A DNA stretch of 64,000 nt from contig CAKMZB010000001.1 of the NCBI GenBank assembly GCA_929200315.1, forward strand, positions 144,404 through 208,403, read 5' to 3'. Source of the stretch: an uncultured Alphaproteobacteria bacterium (GTDB lineage: Bacteria > Pseudomonadota > Alphaproteobacteria > Rhizobiales > Rhizobiaceae). This document shows positions 24,486 through 33,496 of this stretch, one piece after another. How positions within the stretch are numbered: position 1 is the stretch's first letter; each line of letters begins with the position of its first letter. The notes beneath the pieces are model-generated. The model had not been told where the DNA came from and did not search any database. It saw only the letters and a program-made list of their open reading frames with translations. The position numbers were made by a program, and so were the translations under genes.

Positions 24486-25055
24486 ATGACCATTGCCCTG
24501 ACCGCCGAACCGGCCGTAGAGCCACTGACCCTCGATGAGGTTAAAGCGCATCTGCGCATTGACCACATCCACGAAGACACACTGCTTCTCGATACGTTGC
24601 GTGCCGCGCGCTCCTACACAGAGTTTGCCAGCCAGCGCCGGATCATCACGCAGGAATGGCGCCAATATGAGGCTTGCGCGCCGGAAAGCCGCGAGATCGA
24701 TTTGCGTGTCGGTCCGGTGCAGGCCGTCACCGCGGTGACGGTCTACGACATCGATGGCACGCCATCGGTGCTTGCTGAAACTGACTACAGTCTCGCCGCT
24801 GGTGGTGACCCGAAGGCGCTCACCCTGGCGGCGGCCTTTGACACCACCCGCGCCGCAAACGGTCTTGAGATCGACCTCACGGCTGGCTTTGGCGATGCCG
24901 GTATCGAAGCGCCGGATGTGCTGCGGCGGGCGATCCTTTTGCTCATTGCTCATTGGTACGAATTTCGCGGTGCGGTGCCCGCCGGCGACCAGCCGGTCTC
25001 CCTGCCGCCGGGTTACGATGCGCTCCTCCAGCCGTTCCGGCAGGTGCGGGTTTGA
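24486..25055 (+). CDS. GTA head-tail adaptor (gp6)
   Basis: This 189-residue head-tail connector of the phage gp6-like family begins with the typical EPLTLDEVKAHLRIDH and a long helix of about residues 36-60. It ends with the helix-rich ADVLRRAILLLIAHWYE-like segment (here PDVLRRAILLLIAHWYEFRG). I chose the ATG at 24486. It would bind under the portal. It overlaps the following gene through a TTGA junction. Confidence 0.92.
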   Translation: MTIALTAEPAVEPLTLDEVKAHLRIDHIHEDTLLLDTLRAARSYTEFASQRRIITQEWRQYEACAPESREIDLRVGPVQAVTAVTVYDIDGTPSVLAETDYSLAAGGDPKALTLAAAFDTTRAANGLEIDLTAGFGDAGIEAPDVLRRAILLLIAHWYEFRGAVPAGDQPVSLPPGYDALLQPFRQVRV

Positions 25056-25393
25056 GCGGTTCCCACACCTTTCGAGATCCTGGCCAGCTTTCCCACCGCT
25101 TTGATTTGGAAAGCCTTGCGGAAGTTGCCGACGGTTTTGGCGGGCTGACCCGGACCTGGACCGTGATGGCGCAAATTTGGGGAGCCTTGCGTCCGCTTTC
25201 CGCCAAGGCGCAACAGCTCGCTCAACAGCGTGATGAAGAGACCACCCACCGCGTCGTGGTCCGCTTTCGCGACGACATTGCGAGCGGCTGGCGGCTGCGG
25301 ATGGGTTACCGGACCTTCCGCATCGAGACAGTGATCGACCCGGATGAGACCCGCCGCTACCTCGAACTGACCTGCGTGGAGGAAGGCCGATGA
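25052..25393 (+). CDS. GTA head-tail stopper (gp7, head closure family)
   Basis: This 113-residue beta-rich protein matches the phage head-tail joining family: GQLSHRFDLESLAEVADGFG, then VMAQIWGALRPLSAKAQQ, TTHRVVVRFRDDIASG and YLELTCVEEGR. The start is the TTG at 25052, overlapping the previous stop (TTGA). The longer frame from 24953 runs through the preceding gene. It closes the DNA exit channel in related phages and in RcGTA. Confidence 0.88.
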   Translation: MSGSHTFRDPGQLSHRFDLESLAEVADGFGGLTRTWTVMAQIWGALRPLSAKAQQLAQQRDEETTHRVVVRFRDDIASGWRLRMGYRTFRIETVIDPDETRRYLELTCVEEGR

Positions 25394-25668
25394 GCGCGCT
25401 TTCCCTCACTCTCTTTGACTTGCGCGGAACGCTGGCACGCATCGGTATTGATAGCCGCATCCGGCAGGTCGTGGAGAAGCGGGCTGACGCGTTGGTTGAG
25501 ACGCTTTCTGAAGATGACACGCCGGTTGAGGCGAATGTCTCTGGCCACGGCCCTAATCTCTCTATCGAGCTCACCGGCCCAAATTTGCGCGACCGCGAAT
25601 ACGGCACATCGCGCCAGGAGGGCGAGGCTCGCGTTACCCACGCCTTGTTGAACGGAGGCACCCGATGA
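25390..25668 (+). CDS. HK97 gp10-like small head-tail protein
   Basis: This 92-residue protein sits between stopper and tail terminator, overlapping both neighbours by 4 bases. The helical start (LRGTLARIGIDSRIRQVVEK) and strand-rich middle, ending in REYGTSRQEGEARV, suggest an HK97 gp10-type completion protein, although it is shorter than usual. I do not recall an equivalent between gp7 and gp8 in RcGTA. It may be a rhizobial addition. Confidence 0.55.
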   Translation: MSALSLTLFDLRGTLARIGIDSRIRQVVEKRADALVETLSEDDTPVEANVSGHGPNLSIELTGPNLRDREYGTSRQEGEARVTHALLNGGTR

Positions 25669-26072
25669 CGGCTCACAATGCGGCGCTCCAACGCGCCTGT
25701 TTTCATGCTCTTGCAACTGACACCGGCCTCTCCGACCTCCTGGGCACAGACCGCATCTTCGACCGCGTGCCGGAGCGCGTGCGCCCGCCTTATGTGGTGC
25801 TCGGTCAGTCGATGGTCTCCGACTGGTCCACCGCCACGGAGGACGGGGAGGCGATCGTCTTCTTCGTCCATGTCTGGTCGAAATCCTCAGCTCGCGAGGA
25901 ATGTCACGCTGTGCAGGAGGCGGTGAAGCGGGTGCTGGAGGCCGCCGTCTCCATCACTGAGGCCGACCTCGTCGCTCTGCGCTTCCAGCTTGCCGATACG
26001 CGCCGTGACCGCCCCAGCGGCTTTCTCACCGGCGTTATACGCTTTGGCGCCGTCATCGAACCCAACCAATAG
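25665..26072 (+). CDS. GTA tail terminator (gp8, DUF3168)
   Basis: This 135-residue protein has the DUF3168 pattern: FHALATDTGLSDLLGTDRIF, RVPERVRPPYVVLGQSMVSD and EAIVFFVHVWSKS. It ends with GVIRFGAVIEP. In RcGTA the DUF3168 protein caps the tail tube and joins it to the head. It overlaps the preceding frame by 4 bases and is followed after 9 bases by the tail tube gene. Confidence 0.92.
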   Translation: MTAHNAALQRACFHALATDTGLSDLLGTDRIFDRVPERVRPPYVVLGQSMVSDWSTATEDGEAIVFFVHVWSKSSAREECHAVQEAVKRVLEAAVSITEADLVALRFQLADTRRDRPSGFLTGVIRFGAVIEPNQ

Positions 26073-26081
26073 GAGGCCAAC

Positions 26082-26498
26082 ATGGCCGCACAGAAGGGCA
26101 AGGATCTCTTGCTGAAAGTCGCCGACAATGGCGGCGCATCATTTTCCACCGTCGCCGGCATGCGCTCGCGCCGTCTCGCGTTTAACACCGAGACTGTGGA
26201 CGCAACCGACAGCGCCTCCACCGACCGTTGGCGTGAATTGCTTGCCGGTGCGGGCGTCAAGCGCGCTTCGATCTCAGGGTCCGGCATCTTCAAGGATGCA
26301 GCTTCTGACGCCCGAGTGCGAGAATTGTTTTTCGACAGCACCATTGCGGACTGGTCCATCACCGTGCCGGAATTCGGCACCGTGGAAGGCCCGTTTCAGA
26401 TCGTAGCGCTGGAATATGCCGGTGAACATAACGGCGAGATCACCTTCGAGATGAGTCTCGAATCGGCAGGCGCACTCAGCTTTGCGGCGCTAGCCTGA
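26082..26498 (+). CDS. GTA major tail tube protein (gp9, TP901-1 family)
   Basis: This 138-residue tail tube subunit matches the TP901-1 family: MAAQKGKDLLLKVADNGG, TETVDATDSASTDRWREL and ISGSGIFKD, ending in EMSLESAGALSFAAL. It polymerises as hexameric rings around the tape measure protein. It has its own ribosome-binding site (AGGAGG) upstream, consistent with high expression. It shares one base with the next gene. Confidence 0.94.
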   Translation: MAAQKGKDLLLKVADNGGASFSTVAGMRSRRLAFNTETVDATDSASTDRWRELLAGAGVKRASISGSGIFKDAASDARVRELFFDSTIADWSITVPEFGTVEGPFQIVALEYAGEHNGEITFEMSLESAGALSFAALA

Positions 26499-26833
26499 TG
26501 GCAAACCGTCACCGCGGTGAAATCCCCGCCCGCCTCGATGGGCGCGATTATACGCTCTGCCTTACGCTAGGCGCTCTGGCCGATCTGGAGGAAGCCTTTG
26601 AGGCGCAAGACCTGATGGCGCTTACCGAGCGTTTTGGTTCAGGGCGGCTGAAGGCGACGGATATGCGACGCATCATCGGCGCTGGTTTGCGTGGGGCGGG
26701 CTTTACCTTCACCGACGAAGAAGTGGCCGAGATGCAGGCCGATGGCGGTGCAGTGGGTTTTGCCCGCCTGGTTTCCGAATTGCTCACCGTCACCTTCGGG
26801 CAGCCCGCAAGTGGCAGAGCCGACCCGGCGTGA
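26498..26833 (+). CDS. GTA family protein gp10 (tail assembly chaperone)
   Basis: This 111-residue protein fits the GTA gp10 family: RGEIPARLDGRDYTLCLTLG, ALADLEEAFEAQDLMALTER and MRRIIGAGLRGAG. It lies between the tail tube and tape measure genes, where phages encode tail assembly chaperones. The next frame starts inside its end with GTG, as in paired chaperones. I see no slippery sequence that would suggest a programmed frameshift. Confidence 0.9.
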   Translation: MANRHRGEIPARLDGRDYTLCLTLGALADLEEAFEAQDLMALTERFGSGRLKATDMRRIIGAGLRGAGFTFTDEEVAEMQADGGAVGFARLVSELLTVTFGQPASGRADPA

Positions 26834-27027
26834 GCGAGGCGTTCCCTTGGGGTGATGTCATGCGCTTTGGTCTTGGCGTGCTCCGGCTCTCGCCCAATGA
26901 TTTCTGGGCAATGAGCCTGCCGGAACTCCACGCCGCCATGCTTGCCCATTCAACCGCTCAAGGCGACGCCCCTGACCGTGCGGCGCTGGAGCGGTTGCTG
27001 CGCCAATTTCCAGACAAGGAACACTGA
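26830..27027 (+). CDS. GTA small tail assembly chaperone (rcc01693 family)
   Basis: This 65-residue protein begins with GTG at 26830, overlapping the previous stop. The pattern SEAFPWGDVMRFGLGVLRLS, then FWAMSLPELHAAM, is characteristic of the rcc01693 family found only in GTA clusters. It is thought to act with gp10 in tail assembly. Confidence 0.9.
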   Translation: MSEAFPWGDVMRFGLGVLRLSPNDFWAMSLPELHAAMLAHSTAQGDAPDRAALERLLRQFPDKEH

Positions 27028-27030
27028 CCG

Positions 27031-27615
27031 ATGCCAGAGATTGACCAATCTATCACCGTGCCGGTGGAGGCGGATTTCACTCCTTTTTCCAAGGCGCTGG
27101 GGGACCTTTCAAAAGAGTCGCAAAGCTTCGTTTCTGTCTTCTCCAGCTCCATGCGCAGCGCCATCACCAGCGGGCGATCCTTTGAGGAGACCTTGAAAAG
27201 CATGGCCCTGCGCATGTCCTCCCTTGCGCTGAAAGCCGGGTTGAAACCGCTGGAGAATTTGGCGGGCAATCTCTTGGAATCCTTCATTAGCAATATTGCA
27301 GGCGGGATCGGTGGAGGCGGGGGCCCGCCGGGGCTTCCATTCGCCAAGGGTGGGGTGGTCTCCAGCCCGACATATTTTTCCGCTGGCAGCGCATTGGGCG
27401 TTGCGGGCGAAGCGGGGGCAGAAGCGATCTTGCCGCTTGCGCGCGGTGGCGATGGACGTCTCGGAGTGCGTGCAGCCGGTGCCGGCGCCGGTGGCCCGCC
27501 GGTTAATGTCACCTTCAACGTCTCCACGCCGGATGTTGCCGGCTTTTCAAAATCACAAACCCAGATCTCCGCCATGCTGGCCCGCACTGTCGGGCGCGGC
27601 AGGCGAGGGCTCTAG
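27031..27615 (+). CDS. GTA tape measure protein (gp11)
   Basis: This protein of only 194 residues lies in the tape-measure position. The first 85 residues are helical with a hydrophobic stretch. A glycine run (GGIGGGGG) and the tape-measure-like FAKGGVVSSPTYF and GVAGEAGAEAILPL motifs follow. Its small size predicts a short tail, in line with GTA particles. The glycine-rich middle is low complexity. It has a start 3 bases after the previous stop. Confidence 0.85.
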   Translation: MPEIDQSITVPVEADFTPFSKALGDLSKESQSFVSVFSSSMRSAITSGRSFEETLKSMALRMSSLALKAGLKPLENLAGNLLESFISNIAGGIGGGGGPPGLPFAKGGVVSSPTYFSAGSALGVAGEAGAEAILPLARGGDGRLGVRAAGAGAGGPPVNVTFNVSTPDVAGFSKSQTQISAMLARTVGRGRRGL

Positions 27616-27627
27616 AGGAGGGGCTTC

Positions 27628-28257
27628 ATGGTCGCACCATTCAGCGAAGATCGCTTTCCCATCGACCTGGCTTTCGGTTCCATGGGTGGGCCGGAGCGGC
27701 GCACGGAAATTGTCACTCTTGGCTCCGGCAAGGAAGAGCGCAACCAGCGTTGGAGGCGCTCCAGGCGGCGCTATGATGCCGGTTACGGTGTCAAAACGCT
27801 GGACGAACTCCACGCGGTCACCGCCTTCTTTGAAGCGCGGCGCGGACCGCTCCAGGCCTTTCGGTTCAAGGATGCCGCAGACTGGAAATCCTGCCCGCCG
27901 GGTCAGGTCATTTCCGCCACCGATCAACGTATTGCCGTTGGCGACGGTGTGGAGACCGTTTTCGCGATCTACAAGCAATATGGTGAAAGCGCCGATGCCT
28001 ATCAGCGCCGTATCGACAAGCCAGTGAAGGACACCGTGGTGGTGGCCGTGGACGGGGTGGAGGACACCAACGTTAGTGTGAACGCCCTTGACGGTGAGGT
28101 GCGCTTTGAAACACCGCCCGCAGACGGGGCGGACATCACGGCGGGGTTTGAATTTGACGTGCCGGTGCGGTTTGACACTGACCATCTCGCAACCTCTCTC
28201 GCCGCCTTCGACGCTGGTGAATTACCGTCCATCCCGCTGCTGGAGGTGCTGTTGTGA
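27628..28257 (+). CDS. GTA distal tail protein (gp12, DUF2460)
   Basis: This 209-residue protein matches DUF2460: FPIDLAFGSMGGPERRTEIV, VKTLDELHAVTAFFEARRGP and LQAFRFKDAADWKS, then FDVPVRFDTDHL. It forms the ring at the tail tip to which the baseplate proteins attach. A good AGGAGG lies upstream. It overlaps the hub gene by 4 bases (GTGA), and that gene reads from GTG. Confidence 0.93.
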   Translation: MVAPFSEDRFPIDLAFGSMGGPERRTEIVTLGSGKEERNQRWRRSRRRYDAGYGVKTLDELHAVTAFFEARRGPLQAFRFKDAADWKSCPPGQVISATDQRIAVGDGVETVFAIYKQYGESADAYQRRIDKPVKDTVVVAVDGVEDTNVSVNALDGEVRFETPPADGADITAGFEFDVPVRFDTDHLATSLAAFDAGELPSIPLLEVLL

Positions 28258-29138
28258 GAACCGTTGACCCTGCCCTCCGCGCTCATCTCGACACTGGCGT
28301 AACGACGCTTTGTACCTGCTGGGTGCTGCAGCGCCTCGACGGCGAGGTGCTCGGTTTTACCGATCATGATGATCTGATCGTGTTGAACGGTGTTTCATGC
28401 GAACCAACGAGCGGTTTCACGCCGAGTGAAGCCGTTAGCTCTCTTGGCCTGGCATCCGATAACCAGGATATTGAAGGTGTCTTTTCCAGCGACCAGATCA
28501 CCGTCGTCGACCTGGAGGCTGAACGCTACGATGGCGCCCGGGTTGAAGTTTATCGCGTCAATTGGGCCGATCCGACCCAGTATTTTCATGACCGCACGGC
28601 CCTTCTGGGCGAGATTACCCGCGATGATGATGTCTTCCGCGTCGAGCTGCGTGGGCTGACCTCGCTTCTCGATAGGCCTCAGGGCCGTCGCTACTCCAAA
28701 TCTTGCGATGCCGAACTTGGCGATATGCGCTGTGGGGTCGACCTGTCGCAGACGCAATGGGGTGCGGATGGTGAAGTGCTTGAAGTGATCTCTAACAAGG
28801 CAATCCGCATCACCCGTCCGCCCCAGGCGGCAGACTTTTTTGCGCAAGGCTCCCTCGTTTGGGAAGGCGGCGCAAATGCCGGCGAGAAAACGCCGCTCGT
28901 TAGCGCCGCGCTGCGCTCAGACGATGTACTCCACCTCTGGTCGGCTCCGCCTTTTGCCATGGAGGTGGGGGATACGTTTCGTCTGCTTGCGGGGTGCGAC
29001 AAGCGGTTTGCCACCTGCAAGGCAAAATTCGGCAATGGCGGCAACTTTCAGGGTTTCCCTCACATGCCGACGGAGGATTTTGCTCTCTCTTATGCGAGCA
29101 ATCAGGCGGTCCACGATGGAGCGCCGCTCGTTCGATGA
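28254..29138 (+). CDS. GTA baseplate hub protein (gp13, DUF2163)
   Basis: This 294-residue protein matches the DUF2163/BR0599 phage family: LDTGVTTLCTCWVLQR, GFTDHDDLIVLNG and RYSKSCDAELGDMRCGVD. Four spaced cysteines (C151, C160, C248, C255) resemble the metal-binding set of tail-tip proteins of the lambda gpL type and could carry an iron-sulfur cluster. It starts with GTG at 28254, overlapping the preceding stop. It is paired with the following peptidase gene through ATGA. Confidence 0.92.
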   Translation: MRTVDPALRAHLDTGVTTLCTCWVLQRLDGEVLGFTDHDDLIVLNGVSCEPTSGFTPSEAVSSLGLASDNQDIEGVFSSDQITVVDLEAERYDGARVEVYRVNWADPTQYFHDRTALLGEITRDDDVFRVELRGLTSLLDRPQGRRYSKSCDAELGDMRCGVDLSQTQWGADGEVLEVISNKAIRITRPPQAADFFAQGSLVWEGGANAGEKTPLVSAALRSDDVLHLWSAPPFAMEVGDTFRLLAGCDKRFATCKAKFGNGGNFQGFPHMPTEDFALSYASNQAVHDGAPLVR

Positions 29139-29599
29139 GTGCGCTTCATCAAGACGCCGTTGTTGCCGCCGCGCGCGGTTGGATCGGCACGCCCTATCGC
29201 CACCAGGCGAGCCTTTCGGGCGTTGGTTGCGATTGCCTTGGCCTGGTGCGCGGCGTTTGGCGGGATTTGTTTGGCGAGGAGCCGGAAACAGTTCCCGCCT
29301 ACAGCGCCAATTGGGCCGAAACCCGCGCCCGCGAAACACTGCTTGGCGCGGCCCAACGCAACTTCACTCACGTTCCCAAGAGCCGGATGGAGCCGGGAGA
29401 CGTTCTCGTCTTTCGTATGCAGCGCGGAGCCGTCGCCAAGCATTGCGGCATCCTTTCACACGGCCTTTCACAAAGCGGCCAACAGCCAAGGTTTATCCAT
29501 GCCTATGAAGGGCAGCAGGTTGTGGAAGCCGCGCTCATTCCTTTCTGGCAGCGCCGCATTGCCGGCGCCTTTCGCTTCCCAGACCTTTCAAAGGACTAA
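29135..29599 (+). CDS. GTA NlpC/P60 cell-wall peptidase (gp14)
   Basis: This 154-residue cysteine peptidase of the NlpC/P60 family sits at the tail tip. The catalytic set is C34 in VGCDCLGLVRG, H103 in AKHCGIL and H122 in FIHAYEG. I chose the ATG at 29135, overlapping the hub stop; the longer frame from 28994 lies within the hub gene. It would cut peptidoglycan peptide bonds of the recipient cell during DNA delivery. Confidence 0.93.
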   Translation: MSALHQDAVVAAARGWIGTPYRHQASLSGVGCDCLGLVRGVWRDLFGEEPETVPAYSANWAETRARETLLGAAQRNFTHVPKSRMEPGDVLVFRMQRGAVAKHCGILSHGLSQSGQQPRFIHAYEGQQVVEAALIPFWQRRIAGAFRFPDLSKD

Positions 29600-29602
29600 C
29601 TG

Positions 29603-32600
29603 ATGGCGACACTTGTTTTAAGAACCGCCGGTGCTGCCATTGGCGGTGCACTGGGCGGACCTGTCGGTGCCATTATCGGGCAAGCCGCGGGTTCCATAGC
29701 CGGCAGTTTCATCGACCAGGCCCTGTTCGGCGGCGGGAATGAAAACGTTCGCCATGGCCCACGGTTGGAAACAACACGCATTCTTACCGCTCGCGAGGGA
29801 CAAGCAATCCCTCGCGTCTATGGCCGGGCACGGGTCTCCGGTGAGGTTATCTGGGCGACACGCTTTGAAGAAGAAACAGTCACCCAAAGCACCAGCGCCG
29901 GTGGCAAGGGCGGCGGCGGAGGCGGCCAAAAGACAACAACGATAACCTACAGCTACTACGCCAATTTCGCGATCGCCCTTTGTGAAGGCCCCATCGGCTC
30001 TATCGGGCGTATCTGGGTGGATGGTAAGGAACTCGACCGCGATTCACTGATCGTGCGTATCCATCGAGGGTTCCCGAACCAACTTGCTGATCCCCTGATC
30101 GCGACAAAGCAGGGTGCGGGCAACACGCCTCATTACACAAATACCGCCTATCTGGTTTTCGAACGAATGCCGCTTGAGAATTACGGCAACCGCATTCCGC
30201 AGGTCGCAGTGGAGGTCACACGGCCGATCAGCAAGGCATCGCAATGGATCCGCGCGGTAAACATGATCCCCGGAGCGACCGAGTTCGGCTATGATCCTTA
30301 TCCGGTATCTGAACGGGTCGGCACCACAGCTGCGCGCAAGTTAAACCGGCACCAGACATCCACCAGTTCGGATTTCCTCACCTCTTTTATCGATCTTATC
30401 TCCACATGCCCGCGGCTTGAACAGGTCTCGCTCGTGGTTGCGTGGTTCGGCGATGATCTGCGTGTTGGCAATTGTCGTGTCGAGCCACGAGTCGAGGTCA
30501 ACAGCCGCACGATCATTGAAGGTGTCTCATGGTCGGTTGCCGGGACAACGCGGGCGCAGACACGGTTGGTCAGCCGGACTTCGCGCGGACCCGCCTACGG
30601 TGGCACGCCGTCGGATACGTCGGTCATCCGCGCCGTCAGAACAATTCGCAATTCCGGTCGTCGCGTCTGCATCAACCCCTTTCTCATGATGGACGTGCCG
30701 GCTGGAAACGGCTTGCCGGACCCCTATGGCAGGGCGGAACAACCGGTCTATCCCTGGCGAGGGCGCATGACGTGTTACCCGGCGGAAGGTAAGCCCGGCA
30801 GCGTAAATGGTACTGCGACTGCCGCGGCGCAGGTCGCCAATTTCATGAACGGCAGTGCAGGCGCAAAATCCTACCGCAACATGATCCTGCACTATGCCCG
30901 TCTCGCTGTGGCGGCTGGCGGTGTGGACGTTTTTATCATCGGGTCAGAATTGCGTGGTCTGACGCGCATTCGCGCACAGAACGACACGTTCCCCTTTGTT
31001 GACGAGCTAAAGTCCCTCGCTGCTGAAGTGCGCGCCATTGTCGGCTCTTCGACGAAGATTACCTATGGCGCTGATTGGTCGGAATATTTCGGCTATCAGC
31101 CGGCCGATGGCAGCAACGATGTCTTCTACAATCTCGACCCTCTCTGGGCAGATGCAAACGTCAATGCAGTCGGGATAGACAATTATATGCCCGTTAGCGA
31201 CTGGCGCTCAGGCGGTGCGCCGGATGGGGTTGGGCGTTTCAGCACCGACCCTGAGATGCTCGCTGCCAATGTTGCGCGAGGGGAGGGGTATGATTGGTAC
31301 TACGCAAATGAGACAGACCGCGCTGCGGGCAACCGCACTCCCATCACCGATGCTTCAGGCAAATCCTGGATCTATCGTTACAAGGATCTGAAATCCTGGT
31401 GGGGCAATCCCCATTATGACCGTCGCGGTGGCGTCGAACTCGGCACGGCATCGCCCTGGGTGCCGGAATCCAAGCCAATCTATTTTACCGAAGTCGGATG
31501 CCCCGCCGTCCACAATGGACTGGCTCAACCCAACGTCTTCGTTGACGCCAAGAGCTCCGAAAGCGCCTATCCGTACTTTTCCTCCGGCGGGCGGGACGAT
31601 CAGGCGCTTCTGTCCGGTGTACAGGCGCAGCTCATCCATTGGGATGACGAGGTTCCTGGCTACGATCCGGCAAACAATCCCGTCTCTTCCACCTATGGTG
31701 CGCCGATGGTGGAGGCGGGCCAGACGCAGGTCTGGGCTTGGGACGCACGGCCTTTCCCGGCATTTCCAAACCGCACCGATGCCTGGAGCGACGGTCCGAA
31801 CTGGGTCACGGGCCACTGGTTAAACGGCCGTCTTGGTGCAGCTCCTGTTGCCGATCTCATTGAGGAACTCGCGCGGAGCGCTGGTGTGGATACAATCGAC
31901 ACGAGCGGCGTTTACGGTGTCATCGATGGATATGTGCTCGCCGAGATTGCCTCGCCGAGAGCGGCGCTGGAGGGGTTGATGAGCCTTTACCGCGTCACCG
32001 TGCATGAGGACCGCGGCGTTCTCTTCTTCCGCTCGCCTGGCCTCGAAATCCCGTCAATTTTCGACACCGACAAGCGCGCCTATCTTGATGGGCAGCCATC
32101 CATCTCTCTTAGTCGCGAACATTCTACTGAGCTGCCGCGCCGAGCGACGTTGCTCCATATGGATTCTGAAGCCGGCTATCGTGACACCGATACGGCAAGC
32201 CAGCGCGAGGCTGAAAAAGGCATGGGCGAGCTTACCCTTACTCAGCCTATCGCGGTATCCCGCGCTGTGGTGCAGCCTGTGGTGGACGATTATCTCGCTG
32301 ATCTCTGGGTGGCGCGTGAGGGCGTTTCCTTCGCGATTGCGCCCTCGGAACTGGAATTGAGTGTTGGGGACCAGGTCAGTTTTGACGCTGATCCAAACGC
32401 AAAGAGCTGGATTGTCACCGAAATTGAGGATGGTGACGTGCGGCAGGTCCGCGCAGTTCTGCACGTCAGCGGAGAGACCGTTACTGCGGCGCTTGCCGGC
32501 GCTGAAGACCCGCAAACGCCACCACCCGATATCGGCATCCCGGAAGCCACGCTTCTCAACCTGCCGATCCTTGCTGGAACAAGTGGCGAAACGAACCGTG

Positions 32601-33451
32601 TTGCTGTAGCCGCCGATCCCTGGCCCGGTCCCTCGGCGGTTTATGTTTCTGAGACCAGCGCCAACCATCGCTACGTCCAGCTGGTGGAGACTTCCGCCGT
32701 GCTTGGAACGCTTCTCACCCCACTCACGGCAAGTGACATTGTTAGCCGGGTCGACTTACACGGCACGGTGGACGTTGAGCTTGCTGCCGGTCGGCTGCAA
32801 TCGGTCGATGAAGCCGCTCTCCTTGGTGGCGCCAATGCTTTTGCGGTGGCCAGTGCCAATGGCGAGTGGGAGGTCTTTCAGGCTATGCAGGCCGACTTGA
32901 TTGCAGCCAATACTTATCGTTTGTCCGGGCTTGTACGAGGACAACTTGGCAGTGAACCGGAGGCTGAGGCGGGCGCGCAGATCGGTGCGCGCATCGTTCT
33001 CCTTGATCGCTCTGTGGTGGAGCTGGAAGGCGCGGAAGTGCTTGCGGGGTTGGCCCGCAACTGGCTGATCGGCCCGACGCGAGATACCCTGGGCTCCTTC
33101 ACTTATACCCGTCTTGACTACGCTCCGGGCCTGCGTGGCTATCGACCCTACCGGCCAACCGGCCTTGCAGCTGAGCAAATGGCGAGCGGAAATCTCTCCA
33201 TCAGCTGGATCCGTCGTGATCGGCTTGCTGGGGAAGGGTGGGACGCCACTGACATCGTTATGAGTGAGGCAAGCGAGTTCTACCGTGTGGAAGTCCTGGC
33301 TAGCGGTGCATTGCTCCATAGCCAAGATGTCGCTTCGGCCCAGCTGACGGTTCCCCAATCGGCCCTTGGTGGCCAGCAACCTGACGAAATCCGGGTCGCG
33401 CAAGTCAGTGACCGCTTCGGCCCAGGCCCTGTGGCCACACTCGATATCTAA
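29603..33451 (+). CDS. GTA host-specificity megatron protein (gp15)
   Basis: This 1282-residue protein is the largest of the cluster. The N-terminus holds a glycine-rich helical segment (residues 9-40) that could cross or touch a membrane. A poly-glycine patch (GGKGGGGGGQKTT) lies near residue 100. Residues about 420-720 are the GTA TIM-barrel-like glycoside hydrolase domain (ITYGADWSEYFGYQ, NVNAVGIDNYMPVSDW, YFTEVGCPAV). The phage tail and Rcc01698-like domains follow. It forms the central tail fibre that contacts the recipient surface. No frame damage is seen across 3.8 kb. Confidence 0.95.
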   Translation: MATLVLRTAGAAIGGALGGPVGAIIGQAAGSIAGSFIDQALFGGGNENVRHGPRLETTRILTAREGQAIPRVYGRARVSGEVIWATRFEEETVTQSTSAGGKGGGGGGQKTTTITYSYYANFAIALCEGPIGSIGRIWVDGKELDRDSLIVRIHRGFPNQLADPLIATKQGAGNTPHYTNTAYLVFERMPLENYGNRIPQVAVEVTRPISKASQWIRAVNMIPGATEFGYDPYPVSERVGTTAARKLNRHQTSTSSDFLTSFIDLISTCPRLEQVSLVVAWFGDDLRVGNCRVEPRVEVNSRTIIEGVSWSVAGTTRAQTRLVSRTSRGPAYGGTPSDTSVIRAVRTIRNSGRRVCINPFLMMDVPAGNGLPDPYGRAEQPVYPWRGRMTCYPAEGKPGSVNGTATAAAQVANFMNGSAGAKSYRNMILHYARLAVAAGGVDVFIIGSELRGLTRIRAQNDTFPFVDELKSLAAEVRAIVGSSTKITYGADWSEYFGYQPADGSNDVFYNLDPLWADANVNAVGIDNYMPVSDWRSGGAPDGVGRFSTDPEMLAANVARGEGYDWYYANETDRAAGNRTPITDASGKSWIYRYKDLKSWWGNPHYDRRGGVELGTASPWVPESKPIYFTEVGCPAVHNGLAQPNVFVDAKSSESAYPYFSSGGRDDQALLSGVQAQLIHWDDEVPGYDPANNPVSSTYGAPMVEAGQTQVWAWDARPFPAFPNRTDAWSDGPNWVTGHWLNGRLGAAPVADLIEELARSAGVDTIDTSGVYGVIDGYVLAEIASPRAALEGLMSLYRVTVHEDRGVLFFRSPGLEIPSIFDTDKRAYLDGQPSISLSREHSTELPRRATLLHMDSEAGYRDTDTASQREAEKGMGELTLTQPIAVSRAVVQPVVDDYLADLWVAREGVSFAIAPSELELSVGDQVSFDADPNAKSWIVTEIEDGDVRQVRAVLHVSGETVTAALAGAEDPQTPPPDIGIPEATLLNLPILAGTSGETNRVAVAADPWPGPSAVYVSETSANHRYVQLVETSAVLGTLLTPLTASDIVSRVDLHGTVDVELAAGRLQSVDEAALLGGANAFAVASANGEWEVFQAMQADLIAANTYRLSGLVRGQLGSEPEAEAGAQIGARIVLLDRSVVELEGAEVLAGLARNWLIGPTRDTLGSFTYTRLDYAPGLRGYRPYRPTGLAAEQMASGNLSISWIRRDRLAGEGWDATDIVMSEASEFYRVEVLASGALLHSQDVASAQLTVPQSALGGQQPDEIRVAQVSDRFGPGPVATLDI

Positions 33452-33496
33452 ACCCGGGCGTACTTCGCGCCTATCCAAACCAAGAAAGGTCTTCCC

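Noticed and set aside
23568..25871. A 767-codon open frame on the minus strand across the GTA capsid and adaptor genes
   Set aside because: It lies opposite clearly recognised GTA genes, has no domain I recognise, and long antisense frames are common in high-G/C coding DNA.
26700..26840. Programmed frameshift between the two GTA tail chaperone genes
   Set aside because: The overlap is a normal GTGA stop/start junction and no slippery heptamer was seen before the stop.
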